Positions 57,028-64,000 of a stretch of DNA of 64,000 nt are shown one piece after another. A program made the translations under genes and the position numbers. Within the stretch, counting starts at the first letter, position 1; every line of letters begins with the position of its first letter. Origin of the DNA: WHSW01 sp033856255 (GTDB lineage: Bacteria > Actinomycetota > Thermoleophilia > Solirubrobacterales > 70-9); NCBI GenBank assembly GCA_033856255.1, contig JAWVFH010000037.1, positions 19,921 to 83,920 of the forward strand, read 5' to 3'. The notes beneath the pieces are model-generated. The model did no database searches, was not told the DNA's origin, and saw nothing but the letters and a program-made list of their open reading frames with translations.

Positions 57028-57381
57028 ATGAAGCCCGCAATCGCAGTACTCACCGCCAGCCTGTGCCTGCTCGTCGCCGCCGTGGCGCTGGGAGGAGCCA
57101 GGGTCCCCGCGACGATCTCGCTCAAGCTCGGACCCGACGTCGGGCTCTTCAAGGGCAAGGTGAAGTCGGATGACATCGCCTGCTTCGAAAACCGCAAGGT
57201 GCGGATCGTCCGCGTTTCCGGGCAGGACATCAGGGTCGGCAAGGGCTTCACGAACGTGAACGGCCACTACGCGATCCAGACCACCGAGTCGAGCGGCGAC
57301 TGGATCGCCAAGGTCAAGCACGAGGACATCGACGGCGTCCAGTGCAAGGGCGCGCAGTCGGAGATCCGCTCCGCGGGCTGA
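57028..57381 (+). CDS. Secreted hypothetical protein
   Basis: A 117-residue protein with an N-terminal signal peptide (residues ~1-24, AVLTASLCLLVAAVALGGA) and a mature beta-rich domain (KVRIVRVSGQDIRVGKGFTNVNGHY in parts) resembling a carboxypeptidase-regulatory/CNA-B-like fold: strands carrying 'G.T.T...G.Y.' and a Cys pair (Cys51, Cys108). It is divergent from tlyA. No family assigned. Confidence 0.75.
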   Translation: MKPAIAVLTASLCLLVAAVALGGARVPATISLKLGPDVGLFKGKVKSDDIACFENRKVRIVRVSGQDIRVGKGFTNVNGHYAIQTTESSGDWIAKVKHEDIDGVQCKGAQSEIRSAG

Positions 57382-57388
57382 CGCGGGT

Positions 57389-57760
57389 CTAGGCACCCCA
57401 GCGCTCGGGCACGAGAACGACCCGGAAGCCGTCCGGGTCCTCGAGCGTGATCCCATGCTCGGCCCAGTATGGGTTGGCCGGAGGGACGGGCTGGACGCTC
57501 ATGCGCGCGGCGACCCGCTGCACCGAGTCGTCGTCGCCCAAGTAGAGGACGATCAGGGATTCGGGGTGCGACTCGGGCGGCCCGTGCTCGCCACCGGCCG
57601 TCAGCTCCAGGTGCGCGGCGGTGCCCGGGATCGCGAGAAACACGCCCTCGTAACCGTCGTGGTCGCTGAACCGGCCGATCTCGGGCAGTCCGAGGCCGTC
57701 ACGGTAGAAGGCGACGACATCGTCGAGGCGCGCTGTGTGCCGGGCGACCCGCAGCTGCAT
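57389..57760 (-). CDS. VOC (glyoxalase/bleomycin resistance) family protein
   Basis: A 123-residue VOC protein from ATG 57760: two beta-alpha-beta-beta-beta modules (VARHTARLDDVVAFYRDGLGLPEIG in parts; AHLELTAGG; PYWAEHGITLEDPDGFRVVLVPERW). The metal residues His7, a Glu in HLELT and the Glu of LEDPDGFRVV are present. It converges on the secreted protein at 57028. Substrate unknown. Confidence 0.9.
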   Translation of the reverse strand: MQLRVARHTARLDDVVAFYRDGLGLPEIGRFSDHDGYEGVFLAIPGTAAHLELTAGGEHGPPESHPESLIVLYLGDDDSVQRVAARMSVQPVPPANPYWAEHGITLEDPDGFRVVLVPERWGA

Positions 57761-57771
57761 CGGTCGGCGAG

Positions 57772-58623
57772 TTAGCCGGTCAACTTGAGCTTGAAGTACT
57801 CGCGGCCATGGGTCGTGAACCCCTCGGCCTGAGCGTTCGGGATAACCTCGACGTGGATCAGCGCCTTCGTCGTCTTGCCGGCCAGGTCGTGCGCGGCCGA
57901 CGAGCTGAGCTTGGCGACCAGCTTGTTGTCCTTGCCGCTCTTGGCCTTCGCGCTGGTCTTCCCGACCTCCTCGCCCTTGACCTCGATCGTCGTCGTCACC
58001 TTGCCCTTGACGCCGAGCTCGAGCACGAACTTGAGCCCCTTCTTGGCCTCGTCGACGGACGCTTTCTTCGGCGGCTTCTTGGTGTCGCCCTGGAACACGC
58101 CGCCCGGATCGCAGTTGTGGCCCGGGACGACCTTGTCGCACTTTTCGCCTCCGCCTCCACCCCCGCCGCAGTCGTAGGTCGCCAGTGGGCTGGGGCCGAA
58201 CGTGGTCCCATCGCCGAAGTTCACGGTCAGCTGCCCGGCGAATGTCGGCGACCCGCAGGCTCCGGGGTTGAAGGCGGTGTTCACAGTGGCCTTTGCGCCG
58301 GCGCTCATCGATCCGGTGCAGGTGATCTTGTCGTTGAACTGGCCGCCGGGGGGCTGCGGGGAGTGACTACAGTTGAACGACCCTGTGCCGTTGGAAACCT
58401 GGGCCGAAGCGGACTCGGCGCCGCGGTTGACTTCGACCGTGAAGCTGCCGCTGGAGATCGCCGTGTCGCAGGTGACCTCGACCGCGTCGGCGGCCGTCTC
58501 ATTCGAGCCCGTGGCATGGGGGGAGCCCGTGCAGGTCGCGGCCGATGCTCCGGACGCAGGCAGCGCCCAGAACAGCGCCCCGAACACCAGCAGAAGGACG
58601 ACCTGCGCTCGTCGATTGATCAT
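57772..58623 (-). CDS. Secreted protein with Gly-rich linker and C-terminal beta domain
   Basis: A 283-residue protein from ATG 58623. A signal peptide (~1-29, ending ASA) leads into an N-terminal beta-sandwich with Cys pairs (CTGS, VTCDT, FNCSHS, ITCTGS, GACGS, YDCGGG), a poly-Gly stretch and a C-terminal Lys-rich domain (KFVLELGVKGKVTTTIEVKGE in parts) of the type found at the ends of Solirubrobacterales surface proteins. Predicted to be exported; adhesion or cell-wall binding is possible. It starts 12 bp after the VOC gene. Confidence 0.75.
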   Translation of the reverse strand: MINRRAQVVLLLVFGALFWALPASGASAATCTGSPHATGSNETAADAVEVTCDTAISSGSFTVEVNRGAESASAQVSNGTGSFNCSHSPQPPGGQFNDKITCTGSMSAGAKATVNTAFNPGACGSPTFAGQLTVNFGDGTTFGPSPLATYDCGGGGGGGEKCDKVVPGHNCDPGGVFQGDTKKPPKKASVDEAKKGLKFVLELGVKGKVTTTIEVKGEEVGKTSAKAKSGKDNKLVAKLSSSAAHDLAGKTTKALIHVEVIPNAQAEGFTTHGREYFKLKLTG

Positions 58624-58982
58624 CCATGACCTCGCTCTCTCCCGATGCCAGATCCTCTTCGATCGGCCGGGGTCTCGCATCCGTGAGAACTACGGACTAC
58701 CGCGAGGCGAATCGGCGCGGCACCGCGTGGCCCTTCCTACAATCGCGCCGACGGGGAGTCGGAGGGGCCACGCGCGCTCAGCGCGGATCGCCCCGACCGC
58801 GAGCGCGCTCGCGATGCTCGTCGTCGTCGTCGGGGTCGGCGAGGGCCCGTACGCCCTGTGCTCATGCGGAATACGGGCGGATTGGGCCGGAATGGCATTC
58901 CGGCGGTGATTCCCGGGGTGGGCGCTGTCTAAAAAGAGCTACTTCGCATGGAAAGGGCAACTTTGAGAAATACTGCCGGGCG
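58624..58982. other. Intergenic region with AAAG-N5-CTTT element
   Basis: A 359-bp gap between divergent genes. An open frame runs through it but has shadow-like Arg/Ser content. The recognisable feature is the repeat element at 58938-58967, close to the start of the SnoaL-like gene. Confidence 0.5.
58938..58967 (-). repeat. AAAG-N5-CTTT element, copy 1
   Basis: A 30-bp element, GCTACTTCGCATGG then AAAG-GGCAA-CTTT. It matches 62763-62792 at about 24 of 30 positions and in reverse complement resembles 60700-60726. It lies 16 bp before ATG 58983. Confidence 0.5.
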
Positions 58983-59393
58983 ATGGCGGATAAGGACAGA
59001 GAGGCCGCCGAAGCCGCCGTACAGGCCTGGAATCGGGGCGACCGTGCCGGCTTTCTCGCCGCGTTTCATCCTGACGGCCGATGGTCCTCCGCGATCAAGC
59101 GGCAGGTTGAGGGCGGAGAAGGCCTTTATCAGGGGCGCGAAGATATCGGCAGGTTCTGGGACGAGTGGCACGCGGTCTGGGACGAGTTGGACATCGTCAT
59201 CTCGGAGGTGATAAGTCCACGCGAGGGCTGGGTCGTTGCGTTCGGCGCGCTTCACGGCACCGGTATCGGGAGCGGCGTGGGCTCCGAAAGATCGTTCGGG
59301 TGGGTATTTCAGGTTGAGGACGGGCTGATCCGAGACGTCCGCGCGTACCTCAGCCACGCCGACGCGCGTGAAGCGGCCGGATTGCCGGAGTAG
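58983..59393 (+). CDS. SnoaL-like (NTF2-fold) protein
   Basis: A 136-residue protein from ATG 58983; the frame upstream lacks a start signal and is low-complexity. AAVQAWNRGDRAGFLAAFHPDGRW opens the fold, then GEGLYQGREDIGRFWDEWHAVWDEL and the curved sheet (VVAFGALHGTG, FGWVFQVEDGLIRDVRAYLS). This is the SnoaL/DUF4440 pattern. Ligand-binding or hydrolase function cannot be separated. Confidence 0.88.
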   Translation: MADKDREAAEAAVQAWNRGDRAGFLAAFHPDGRWSSAIKRQVEGGEGLYQGREDIGRFWDEWHAVWDELDIVISEVISPREGWVVAFGALHGTGIGSGVGSERSFGWVFQVEDGLIRDVRAYLSHADAREAAGLPE

Positions 59394-59476
59394 CCGGAAT
59401 TACGCTTTGGACGAAATGCGAAACGAACCGCTGCCCAGGGGTCTCGCATTGAGCGTGCTGTTCGAGCGGTTCGACC

Positions 59477-60163
59477 TCAACCGCCATCGCGTACCAGTGG
59501 CCTGACCTTGAGGCTGTCGAGGATCTCCTCGGCTTCGCGCCGCGGACCGCGTGGGCCGATTACCACGAAGGCGTAGAACTGGCGTCCGGCGGCACGGAAG
59601 CGAAACTCGTGCGCCTGCATTTCGGGCGCGCATTGGTTGAGCTGGCCTCGCGATCCGAGATCAAAATGCTGAGGCGCCGGCGGCGGATTCCCGGCCTGCG
59701 CGCCCAGGCCCTCGTCGATCGTGATCATTCCGTCGCTTGCGCTCATATCGCCATAGGCGCGCGCAGGCAACGTCGCTTCGCAGCCCGCCCCAGGCAGCAT
59801 TGGGAGCGTCCCAATCGATAGACGCTCCACGGGATTGACCAGCTTCGGCGTGAGCGCTTGATCTGCCACGTGCCATCCAGCTGGGACCTCGACGCTCAAT
59901 CCATGTGCCGCCGCTCTAAGCGGCGGACCGGGGGTGAGCCGATCGCTGGATGCCGACCCGCCCGCGCCGCCACCACCGTGGGCGAGTATCAATCCGCCAG
60001 CCAGGGCCGCCGCGGCGAGAAGAGCAGCGGCGCCGGCGAGGCGGCGCTTTCGCGCACGCCGTCGGGCTTCCTCGATAAGGGCCTGCAGCTCTGACTCAGG
60101 GACCGGGCCTAGACCTTCGGCGCGCGCCGAGGCAGCCTGCGGCTTTTGCTCAGTCGACGACAT
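59477..60163 (-). CDS. Single-pass membrane protein coupled to GntR regulator
   Basis: A 228-residue protein: a ~40-residue cytosolic part with a basic stretch (EEARRRARKRRLAG), one membrane helix (~43-62: AAALLAAAALAGGLILAHGG) and a ~160-residue outer domain (LSVEVPAGWHVADQALTP, a fold common in Solirubrobacterales hypothetical proteins). The cytosolic part is too short for a zinc anti-sigma domain. It overlaps the gntR gene by 14 bp, so the regulator probably controls its own membrane partner. Confidence 0.72.
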   Translation of the reverse strand: MSSTEQKPQAASARAEGLGPVPESELQALIEEARRRARKRRLAGAAALLAAAALAGGLILAHGGGGAGGSASSDRLTPGPPLRAAAHGLSVEVPAGWHVADQALTPKLVNPVERLSIGTLPMLPGAGCEATLPARAYGDMSASDGMITIDEGLGAQAGNPPPAPQHFDLGSRGQLNQCAPEMQAHEFRFRAAGRQFYAFVVIGPRGPRREAEEILDSLKVRPLVRDGG

Positions 60164-60494
60164 CGATTATCCGAATCAGTTCTTCGCGGCGGTAGCCATG
60201 TGCACGTGCGAGTTCGACCAGCTCCCGGGCCCGATCAACAATCATTCCTCGGTCGGGAGTTCCACTGACGGTTACGCCCCGACCGCGGCGAAACTCGAGC
60301 AGCCCCTCGTCGCGCAGCGTGCGAAGCGCCCGCAAAACGGTGTTCGTGTTTACACCGATCACCGCGGCCAAATCCTTAGCCGGGGGAAGGCGCTCTCCCG
60401 ACCTTGCTTCACCGTGAGCGATCGCGCGTCGGATCTCGGCGGCGACCTGTTCGTGCAATCCGACGTCGGCTGAGCGATCGATCTTGACTTTCAT
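60150..60494 (-). CDS. GntR family regulator, YtrA subfamily
   Basis: A 114-residue protein from ATG 60494: a winged HTH (SADVGLHEQVAAEIRRAIAHGEARSGERLPPAKDLAAVIGVNTNTVLRALRTLRDEGLL, read in parts) followed by only ~40 residues, the short helical tail typical of YtrA-type GntR regulators that lack a ligand-binding domain. These usually repress adjacent ABC transporter or membrane-protein genes; here the neighbour is the single-pass protein. No transporter is visible. Confidence 0.9.
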   Translation of the reverse strand: MKVKIDRSADVGLHEQVAAEIRRAIAHGEARSGERLPPAKDLAAVIGVNTNTVLRALRTLRDEGLLEFRRGRGVTVSGTPDRGMIVDRARELVELARAHGYRREELIRIIDVVD

Positions 60495-61036
60495 GATGGT
60501 GCTAGGAAGATTAGCGTCATTCGACGCGGGACGCTTCGGGTGCCAGGCGCTTCCGCACCTCGCTGTTCTCGCACCGGCCGCATTTGGCCTTATCTCCCGA
60601 CGGCAGCTCCTTATACGCGGCGGCGGAGTCCTCACTGGCGAGCTTCGCGACCCAGTGAGAACAGCTGTGGGTCGTCGACCGCAGGGGGGCGTGGCCCGAA
60701 AAGTTGTGCTTTGGACGAGAAGCAATAGTCGTATTGCTCTCTCAGCGGGCGGGGCATGGACTCAGTCGCTCGGTGGTCTGGATCGAGGCAAGGAGGGCGT
60801 TTGCCTGATCCATCAACTGGGCGGTAACCCCGGACGCACCGGCGCGCGCCTGAACCCCGAAACGCCACCCACCCGCGGTTAGGTGTGCAGCGGGATTCGT
60901 CAACTCTCTTGGGGCGGCTGCAGGTGTACGTGGTGGTTGGGGTCACTCCGCCGAGCACCTGACCCGCCCGACCGTCGCGACTTACTCGCCGCCGTTCCGC
61001 GTCCCGGCCGCGACCTGCTCTAGCGAATCCAGGGCC
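60495..61036. other. Non-coding gap upstream of gntR
   Basis: About 540 bp with no credible gene. Frames in it lack ribosome-binding sites. It presumably carries the gntR promoter, and one AAAG-N5-CTTT element lies at 60700-60712. Confidence 0.5.
60700..60726 (+). repeat. AAAG-N5-CTTT element, copy 2
   Basis: AAAG-TTGTG-CTTT followed by GGACGAGAAGCAAT. It aligns with the reverse complement of 58938-58967 (about 18 of 25). The block GCTTTGGACGA recurs at 59404-59414. Confidence 0.4.
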
Positions 61037-62509
61037 TCATGGCCCATTGTGGATGACGGCGGGGTATCCCAATTCGGCGAGCTGATCGGAGTCGTAGGTG
61101 CGGCTGTTACCGAAGTTGTCTCGCAGCGTCAGCCGCAGCGGATAATCGCCGGGCTCCCGCCCGATCTTGTGCTCACTCGACGGAAACTGCATGAGTCCTT
61201 GCGTCTCAAAGATGTGAAATCCGGCAGACGCCGCCGGGTACGGATCGATCGGCCTCCACGCAGTCACCTCCCAGCCGAAACCCGCCGCTGGATTCTCGTC
61301 GAAAGATGTCGCTCCGACCTGGATCGACGCCGTGCTCCCGTCGGTCACGTCCACCCGCGTGGGATCGGCCGTGAAGCTCCGCAGCGTCGGCGGAGTGTTG
61401 TCGCCCGGTCCGATCTGAACGACGTCCGGAACGTCCACTCCACGGGCGGTGAGGTCGGCGGGCCGTACCGCGATCTCGCTGAAGCCGTCGCGGAGGCTGA
61501 GCTGCCAGAACCTGTAAGCCCCCTTCGGGGAATCCTTCGGGAGGCGAAAGTCCCCTGCCCAGATGCCGTCACGCGGATCGCCGCTCTCCAGCTGGAAGCC
61601 GACGCCCTCGACCAGCGAGCCGGACGGACTCATGATCCCCATATGGATCCGGGGCTGAACGCCGTCGTCATCCACGATGTGCAGCCGAAACGGGGCCGTC
61701 TGGTCGGCTTGAGATGTATCGATTTCGGCAGGCGCCTCGAATGCCGTGATCCGCGGCGAGTGGTTGGAGCCGCTGCCGGTCAGCTCGACCGCATTCTTGA
61801 ACCCGGCCGCCTGGAGTTGCCTACCAGTCAGCGAGGCCCTGGTCGGATCGTCGAAGCCCCGCCCCACCTGGAGTCCAATCAGGTACCGGCCGGGGGGATT
61901 GTTCTGCCAGACCAACAGCGGCCCCTTCCACGTCTCGTCGCGGGTGCTGCCAGGCTCAGCCGTGATTGCCCCGCCGCTCAACGGCGCGATGTCGGGCTTC
62001 GGGTCGGTGACGAAGGACACGCCCGTGGTCGGCTCGGGCGACGGGTTCGTGTTGACCACTCGGACCTTTACGGTGGCCTGCGTCAAAGCCGCGTCGGTGT
62101 TGACGGTCTTCGGCGACACATCGAAGTCCTTGATCGCGTAGTAGCCGATGCAGAGGTTCGCGCCGGAGGTCGAGCCGCCGTCATCGCAACGGTTGATCCC
62201 CTCGCCGCCGTCGAGCGCGTCGTCGCCGCTGTTGCCAACGAGCGCATCCCGCCCCTGCGCGCCGTGTAGCTCGTCGTCGCCGGGGCCTCCACGGATGACG
62301 TCGTTGCCGGCCGCCGCCTGGACGACGTCGTCACCGCCGCGCGCACAGATCACGTCCTTGCGAGGGGTGCCCGTCAAGCGATCCGGCCCCCGTGATCCCT
62401 TGATCGTGCACCGGGCCGCATCGGGATGCGCCGCCCCTGCCTCGGCCGAGATTAACAGCGCCCACGCGAGCGTGCACGCAATCCCCCCTGCCATGACTGC
62501 TCGTTTCAC
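61037..62509 (-). CDS. Secreted protein with RTX-type calcium-binding repeats
   Basis: A 490-residue exported protein. A signal peptide (~1-26, ALLISAEAGA) precedes about six RTX-like nonapeptides (~37-105: GPDRLTGTP, GGDDVVQAA, GNDVIRGGP, GDDELHGAQ, GNSGDDALDG), which bind Ca and fold as a beta-roll. The remaining ~380 residues are several beta-rich modules of unknown type. In Solirubrobacterales such repeats sit at the N- or C-terminus of many surface proteins. No catalytic motif was recognised. Confidence 0.88.
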   Translation of the reverse strand: MKRAVMAGGIACTLAWALLISAEAGAAHPDAARCTIKGSRGPDRLTGTPRKDVICARGGDDVVQAAAGNDVIRGGPGDDELHGAQGRDALVGNSGDDALDGGEGINRCDDGGSTSGANLCIGYYAIKDFDVSPKTVNTDAALTQATVKVRVVNTNPSPEPTTGVSFVTDPKPDIAPLSGGAITAEPGSTRDETWKGPLLVWQNNPPGRYLIGLQVGRGFDDPTRASLTGRQLQAAGFKNAVELTGSGSNHSPRITAFEAPAEIDTSQADQTAPFRLHIVDDDGVQPRIHMGIMSPSGSLVEGVGFQLESGDPRDGIWAGDFRLPKDSPKGAYRFWQLSLRDGFSEIAVRPADLTARGVDVPDVVQIGPGDNTPPTLRSFTADPTRVDVTDGSTASIQVGATSFDENPAAGFGWEVTAWRPIDPYPAASAGFHIFETQGLMQFPSSEHKIGREPGDYPLRLTLRDNFGNSRTYDSDQLAELGYPAVIHNGP

Positions 62510-62821
62510 TGTTCCGACACTAACTCCTCAATCGGCTTGACCTCGCCCCCCGAGATCTCATAACCCAGTATCCGCTCGAGAGTTGTCTCGCCAGTGTCGT
62601 CCGTCGAACCGCGGTCCGGTCCGTAGGGCCGGCTGGACGTGCCGGACGAGCTTTCGGAAGAGCGTCGGGTAGGTCCAATATGTTTGCTGGCGCGGCGAGC
62701 AAACGCTGGCGTTCCGATTCGACTGATAAGCAGCGGCTGAAAGCTGCGCTTAGGCTGGAACTGCTACTCCGCATGGAAAGCGATACTTTCGGATGCGGGC
62801 CTCGGCGCTGCTTAGCTCATC
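62510..62821. other. Intergenic region with AAAG-N5-CTTT element
   Basis: 312 bp between two leftward genes, with no supported gene. It contains the repeat at 62763-62792, about 250 bases upstream of the RTX gene. Confidence 0.5.
62763..62792 (-). repeat. AAAG-N5-CTTT element, copy 3
   Basis: GCTACTCCGCATGG then AAAG-CGATA-CTTT, equal to 58938-58967 at about 24 of 30 positions and in the same orientation. Confidence 0.5.
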
Positions 62822-64000
62822 TCAGCGCGACGGCTTCTTGACCCGGAACCGCGCCGTCGCCGGGGTCGGGTCGGACTTGCCCTTAAGACTGGTAGCGACG
62901 ACGCTGAACACGTGGTGGCCAGGCTCGAGGTGGCGGTAGTCCTGGGGCGAGGTGCAGGGCTCGGAGTTGGCGTTGTCGAGCATGCAGACGAACGTCGAAC
63001 CGGCGATCGAGGAACGGAAGCTGAAGTGGGTGTGGGAGTGCTTGGGGTTCTTCGGCGTGTGGGTGATCGTCGTCTCGGGCTCGGGGTTGATGGCGGGACG
63101 ATCGTCGGTCGCATCGCAGGCATCTCCCTCGCCGTCTGCGTCGAGGTCGCCCTGGCCGGGGTTGGCGCCGGTCGGGCAGTTGTCTGACGTGTCGTTGACG
63201 CCGTCGCCATCGTCGTCTGCGTCCTCGAAGTCCTTGCAGCCGTCCGAGTCGAGATCGTTTCCGGTCCCGGTCGCCCCGGCTGGGCAGGCGTCGGCGTTGT
63301 CAGCGATGCCGTCGTTGTCGTCGTCGGGGTCACAGGCGTCGCCTTGAGCGTCTGAGTCGGTGTTGGTCTGGTTGGAGTTCGAGGCGCTCGGGCAGTTGTC
63401 GTTGGCATCTGCAACGCCGTCGCCATCGGCGTCCGGAGGAGTCTCGTTGACATCGGTGACCGTGATCGTCAGAGACTTCTCAAAGCTCTGGACCGGCGAG
63501 CCTGAGTCGGTGGAGCGGATGCGGACGCTGCGCGTCTGTCCGGCCTCGAAGTCGAGCGGGTTCTTTACCTCAAGCGTCTGACCGTTGATCTGAAAGTCGT
63601 TGTTGTCGGTGTCGCCGGCGCCGGTGATGAGGGTGTAGGTGTGGGTCTGGCCGGTGTCGGGGTCAGTGGTGGTGAGGTCGCCGACGTCGGTGCCCTGGGG
63701 GGTGTTCTCGGCGACCGAGTTGTTGGTCAGCGAGATGTTGGTCGGGGCGTCGTTGACGCAGCTGACGTCGATCGTGATCGTGTTCGGCGACTGGTCGGTG
63801 TCGACGCCGCCGTTGGCGGTGCCGCCGTCGTCTCGAACCTGGAAGGCGAAGGAGGCATAGCTCGCCCCGCAGCCGTTGGCCGCGGGGTCGAAAGTCAGGT
63901 TGGTGAGGTTGGCGGCGCTGATTGAGTCGCCGGCGGTGACAGGTGTGGCGCTGAGCTTCAGCGCGCCGGCGCTCGGCAAGGTCGTGATCTTCACCGAGCT
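62822..64000 (-). CDS. Large surface protein with cadherin-like and TSP3 repeats (partial, N-terminus beyond window)
   Basis: The frame is open to the last base; 392 C-terminal residues are visible. They contain a cadherin-like domain (INLTNNSVAENTP-type start, VGDLTTTDPDTGQTHTYTL, ending SLTITVTDVNE), then thrombospondin type 3 calcium repeats (DADGDGVADANDNCPS, DPDDDNDGIADNADACP, and two more; D/N/C pattern). The C-terminal domain (PETTITHTPKNPKHSHTHFSF, FVCMLDN, PCTSPQDYRHLEPGHHVFSVVATS) is very typical of Solirubrobacterales secreted proteins. It is presumed to be a calcium-dependent adhesin. The true start lies outside. Confidence 0.88.
   Translation of the reverse strand, partial: SSVKITTLPSAGALKLSATPVTAGDSISAANLTNLTFDPAANGCGASYASFAFQVRDDGGTANGGVDTDQSPNTITIDVSCVNDAPTNISLTNNSVAENTPQGTDVGDLTTTDPDTGQTHTYTLITGAGDTDNNDFQINGQTLEVKNPLDFEAGQTRSVRIRSTDSGSPVQSFEKSLTITVTDVNETPPDADGDGVADANDNCPSASNSNQTNTDSDAQGDACDPDDDNDGIADNADACPAGATGTGNDLDSDGCKDFEDADDDGDGVNDTSDNCPTGANPGQGDLDADGEGDACDATDDRPAINPEPETTITHTPKNPKHSHTHFSFRSSIAGSTFVCMLDNANSEPCTSPQDYRHLEPGHHVFSVVATSLKGKSDPTPATARFRVKKPSR

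Noticed and set aside
60484..60882. 132-aa plus-strand frame upstream of gntR
   Set aside because: Starts by overlapping the gntR start on the opposite strand, lacks a ribosome-binding site and shows no domain.

Overview
This 64 kb window is chromosomal DNA from a high-GC actinobacterium. It carries the actinobacterial block tlyA-nadK-recN-steA-mctB-pyrG-NUDIX-xerD, known in the same order from Mycobacterium, with several insertions. DUF3866, many PAS/GAF-LuxR regulators and a secreted protein with thrombospondin-3 repeats point to class Thermoleophilia (Solirubrobacterales-like). That placement is an inference from protein style; there is no rRNA gene to confirm it.

Layout. 0-4 kb: the end of a class II glutamine amidotransferase and a DUF917 protein face an ATP-grasp ligase and a nitroreductase-like protein that overlap by 4 bp. 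4.05-9.6 kb: a block with a DUF4333 lipoprotein, a collagen-like secreted protein, two convergent PAS-GAF-LuxR regulators and a TetR repressor with two palindromic operators. It is bounded by an intact tRNA-Met(CAT) gene and a displaced 30-bp copy of that tRNA's 3' end, as expected for an old tRNA-integrated element without an integrase. 9.6-26.1 kb: housekeeping and metabolic genes (GMC oxidoreductase, two SDRs, glycosyltransferase, tRNA-Asn, HTH-HNH endonuclease, dnaG, dgt, GGDEF/HD-GYP protein, recO, cupin, P1 peptidase, mutM, GNAT) and a small PAS-LuxR regulator.

26.1-38.3 kb is the most interesting part: a complete-looking 12.1-kb integrative element in the 3' end of xerD. Perfect 44-bp direct repeats flank it. 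The displaced original xerD tail, with its own stop codon, still lies at the far end. Just inside each end are paired 11-bp repeats that look like integrase arm sites. The element encodes a tyrosine integrase, a terminase small subunit without a large subunit or capsid/tail genes, a coupled regulatory/replication operon (zinc-finger protein, replication-initiator-like protein, HTH protein), a repeat-bearing non-coding region, unrecognised membrane and HNH-like cargo genes, and a PIN-domain nuclease behind an unknown 294-aa protein. The PIN operon has a near-consensus actinobacterial LexA (SOS) box over its predicted -35. Together these suggest a phage-satellite-like (PICI-like) island, with a degraded prophage as the main alternative.

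38.2-57 kb: the conserved block, read leftwards, with a four-gene signalling cassette (two PAS-GAF-LuxR regulators, a hybrid histidine kinase, a REC-PAS-HD-GYP protein) between recN and steA and an MFS exporter between nadK and recN. 57-64 kb: secreted and envelope proteins, a VOC protein, a SnoaL-like protein, a GntR/membrane-protein pair, an RTX-repeat protein and the C-terminal part of a large cadherin/TSP3 protein. A degenerate AAAG-N5-CTTT element recurs in the gaps here. A partly shared motif lies upstream of at least three, perhaps four, of the PAS genes in the window.
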